Shown here: positions 5,884-6,636 of the stretch, piece after piece
How the letters are laid out: each line of letters opens with the position of its first letter
Position numbering within the stretch: position 1 is the stretch's first letter
DNA from: DATDWC01 sp035289805
GTDB lineage: Bacteria; Patescibacteriota; Gracilibacteria; Peribacterales; Peribacteraceae
Direction: 5' to 3'
DNA: 6,636 nucleotides
NCBI GenBank assembly: GCA_035289805.1
Contig: DATDWC010000080.1
Span: forward strand, 1-6,636
The notes under the pieces: model-generated
The model's input: the letters and a program-made list of their open reading frames with translations, nothing else
Database searches by the model: none
Told to the model about the DNA's origin: nothing
Made by a program: the position numbers and the translations under genes

Positions 5884-6618
5884 TTACCTTCGCGAGAAGA
5901 TTCCAGAGAGGAACTGTGTGACCTTCTCCGAGATTACAGAGACAATATCGCGGAGGGGTTCGATGACTGCTTTGGCAATTTCCTGGATTTTGCCGGCAAT
6001 GCCACGGCCAGGAGGATCAGCGGGCTGAGGGGTACAGAAGCCACAATCACTGAAGCAGGTATCACAGGTTTCCCCGTACATGCTATCGCAGGAGCCGTCG
6101 CCACAGGAATGCTGAGGGGTAGAAGATGAAGAAGATGACGAGGAACATTCCCCACAATCACCGGGGCAACTACCGCAGGTTTCTCCATCCATACTGTCGC
6201 ATGAACCGTCACCACAGAAAGAATCCCTTTCGGTATTTCCACATGCGCCACAATCGCTAACGCAATTCAAGCAGGTTTCGTTTTGGCTGCACACGCCATT
6301 GCCGCACCCTCCGCCTGGAGAATCTTCTTCAGGACAAGTTCCGCAATCTCCTCCACAGGAATCGCATTCCTCACCCGGTTCACAGACTCCATTACCGCAC
6401 CCCGTAGGGCACGGACCACAGTCACTAGAGCACGTAACGCAGGTTTCGCCATTCATGGAATCGCAGGATCCATCGCCGCAATTCGCAGCAGGATGCGGAT
6501 CAGCCGTCAACGAGCAGGCGGTTCCGCAATCATCGGGGCACGTATCGCAGGTTTCGCCATTCATGGAATCGCAGGATCCATCGCCGCAAGTTCCATCACC
6601 CATATTCGTTTCCGGCAT
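5884..6618 (-). CDS. Cysteine-rich six-repeat protein, probably secreted; N-terminus likely beyond the window
   Basis: The visible part has 244 residues from ATG 6618, but the frame stays open to the window edge (six more codons, no stop) and no ribosome binding site or signal peptide is seen. The real start is therefore probably outside. Six repeats carry 36 cysteines: residues 11-35, 47-70, 74-95, 105-126, 135-158 and 172-195. The pattern is C-x4-C-x5/7-C-x2-C-x3-C-x2-C (last spacing 3 in repeat 1), typified by CGDGSCDSMNGETC...DCG. Even Cys numbers per unit suggest disulfide-knit extracellular modules; the Asp/Asn/Gly/Glu residues could bind metal such as calcium, which is inference. An eight-serine linker (159-166) joins repeats 5 and 6. 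After a Pro-rich hinge (197-204) the C-terminus (206-241) is an amphipathic helix ending in SRR, without an obvious anchor. The repeat type is frequent in surface proteins of candidate-phyla bacteria and some archaea, from memory. frr lies 63 bases downstream on the same strand. Confidence 0.85.
   Translation of the reverse strand: MPETNMGDGTCGDGSCDSMNGETCDTCPDDCGTACSLTADPHPAANCGDGSCDSMNGETCVTCSSDCGPCPTGCGNGVCEPGEECDSCGGDCGTCPEEDSPGGGCGNGVCSQNETCLNCVSDCGACGNTERDSFCGDGSCDSMDGETCGSCPGDCGECSSSSSSSSTPQHSCGDGSCDSMYGETCDTCFSDCGFCTPQPADPPGRGIAGKIQEIAKAVIEPLRDIVSVISEKVTQFLSGIFSRR
6034..6588 (-). repeat. Array of six cysteine-rich coding repeats
   Basis: The units lie at 6514-6588, 6409-6480, 6334-6399, 6241-6306, 6145-6216 and 6034-6105, with steps of 27 to 37 codons. 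Units 1, 2, 5 and 6 share GDGSCDSMxGETC. Units 3 and 4 are a distinct subtype, GNGVC with a loop two residues shorter. The order A-A-B-B-A-A suggests growth by block duplication. Confidence 0.85.
6430..6481 (-). repeat. 52-base direct repeat, copy in unit 2
   Basis: This segment matches 6538-6589 at 51 of 52 positions, the one difference being base 6437 (A) against 6545 (T). That change makes Val61 of unit 2 where unit 1 has Asp25. The offset is 108 bases, 36 codons, so the frame is kept. Confidence 0.9.
6538..6589 (-). repeat. 52-base direct repeat, copy in unit 1
   Basis: Partner of 6430-6481. The bases outside the repeat diverge at once, so the duplication or gene conversion covers the CGDGSCDSMNGETC part of the unit and not the linkers. 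Confidence 0.9.
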
Positions 6619-6636
6619 TACCCCAAGAGAGGAGGG

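Noticed and set aside
5302..6129. A 275-codon open frame on the + strand antisense to frr and the end of the cysteine-rich gene.
   Set aside because: It lies opposite a certain frr gene and a repeat-coding frame; its translation is rich in Cys, His, Leu and Arg with no domain-like pattern, as expected from the complement of those codons.
6034..6588. The regularly spaced repeats considered as a CRISPR array.
   Set aside because: The repeats keep one reading frame, vary in sequence and spacing, and encode the cysteine modules; the intervals are not unique spacers of constant length.

Overview
The window is gene-dense bacterial DNA of roughly balanced base composition. It reads in the standard genetic code: TGA, TAA and TAG all serve as stops. 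The best fit is an ultra-small bacterium of the Candidate Phyla Radiation (Patescibacteria), perhaps the Peregrinibacteria/Peribacteria side. This rests on three things: small type IV secretion (VirB2/TrbC-like) pilin-type membrane proteins in tandem, a long soluble protein of no recognised family beside them, and a secreted-looking protein built of CGDGxC...DCGxC repeats. The placement is inference. Use of TGA as a stop argues against the TGA=Gly code of Gracilibacteria and Absconditabacteria. I see no RNA gene, CRISPR array, transposon or integrase, and no gene-free stretch longer than 63 bases.

Left part, + strand (2-3707): a tightly packed run of four genes. A 751-residue soluble protein of unknown function is followed after 3 bases by three short membrane proteins of 146, 208 and 127 residues, whose junctions overlap by 1 and 4 bases. 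Each small protein has an apparent signal peptide, then a hydrophobic helix, a small polar loop with a glycine and charged residues, and a second hydrophobic helix. The middle one carries this two-helix unit twice, so the locus encodes four units. The layout suggests a cell-envelope pilus or channel whose subunits are made together, with the large protein as a possible cytoplasmic partner.

Middle (3762-5288, +): a complete fold-type I PLP-dependent aminotransferase with recognisable active-site residues and a long N-terminal region that recalls the aspartate 4-decarboxylase branch. Its 54-base leader holds strong Shine-Dalgarno-like sequences placed too far upstream for its only possible ATG.

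Right part, - strand: ribosome recycling factor (frr, 5275-5820) converges on the aminotransferase and overlaps its end by 14 bases. Upstream of frr, 63 bases away and on the same strand, is a cysteine-rich six-repeat protein (from 5884). Its frame is open to the right window edge, so its N-terminus is probably missing. A near-perfect 52-base direct repeat in it shows a recent duplication of one repeat unit.
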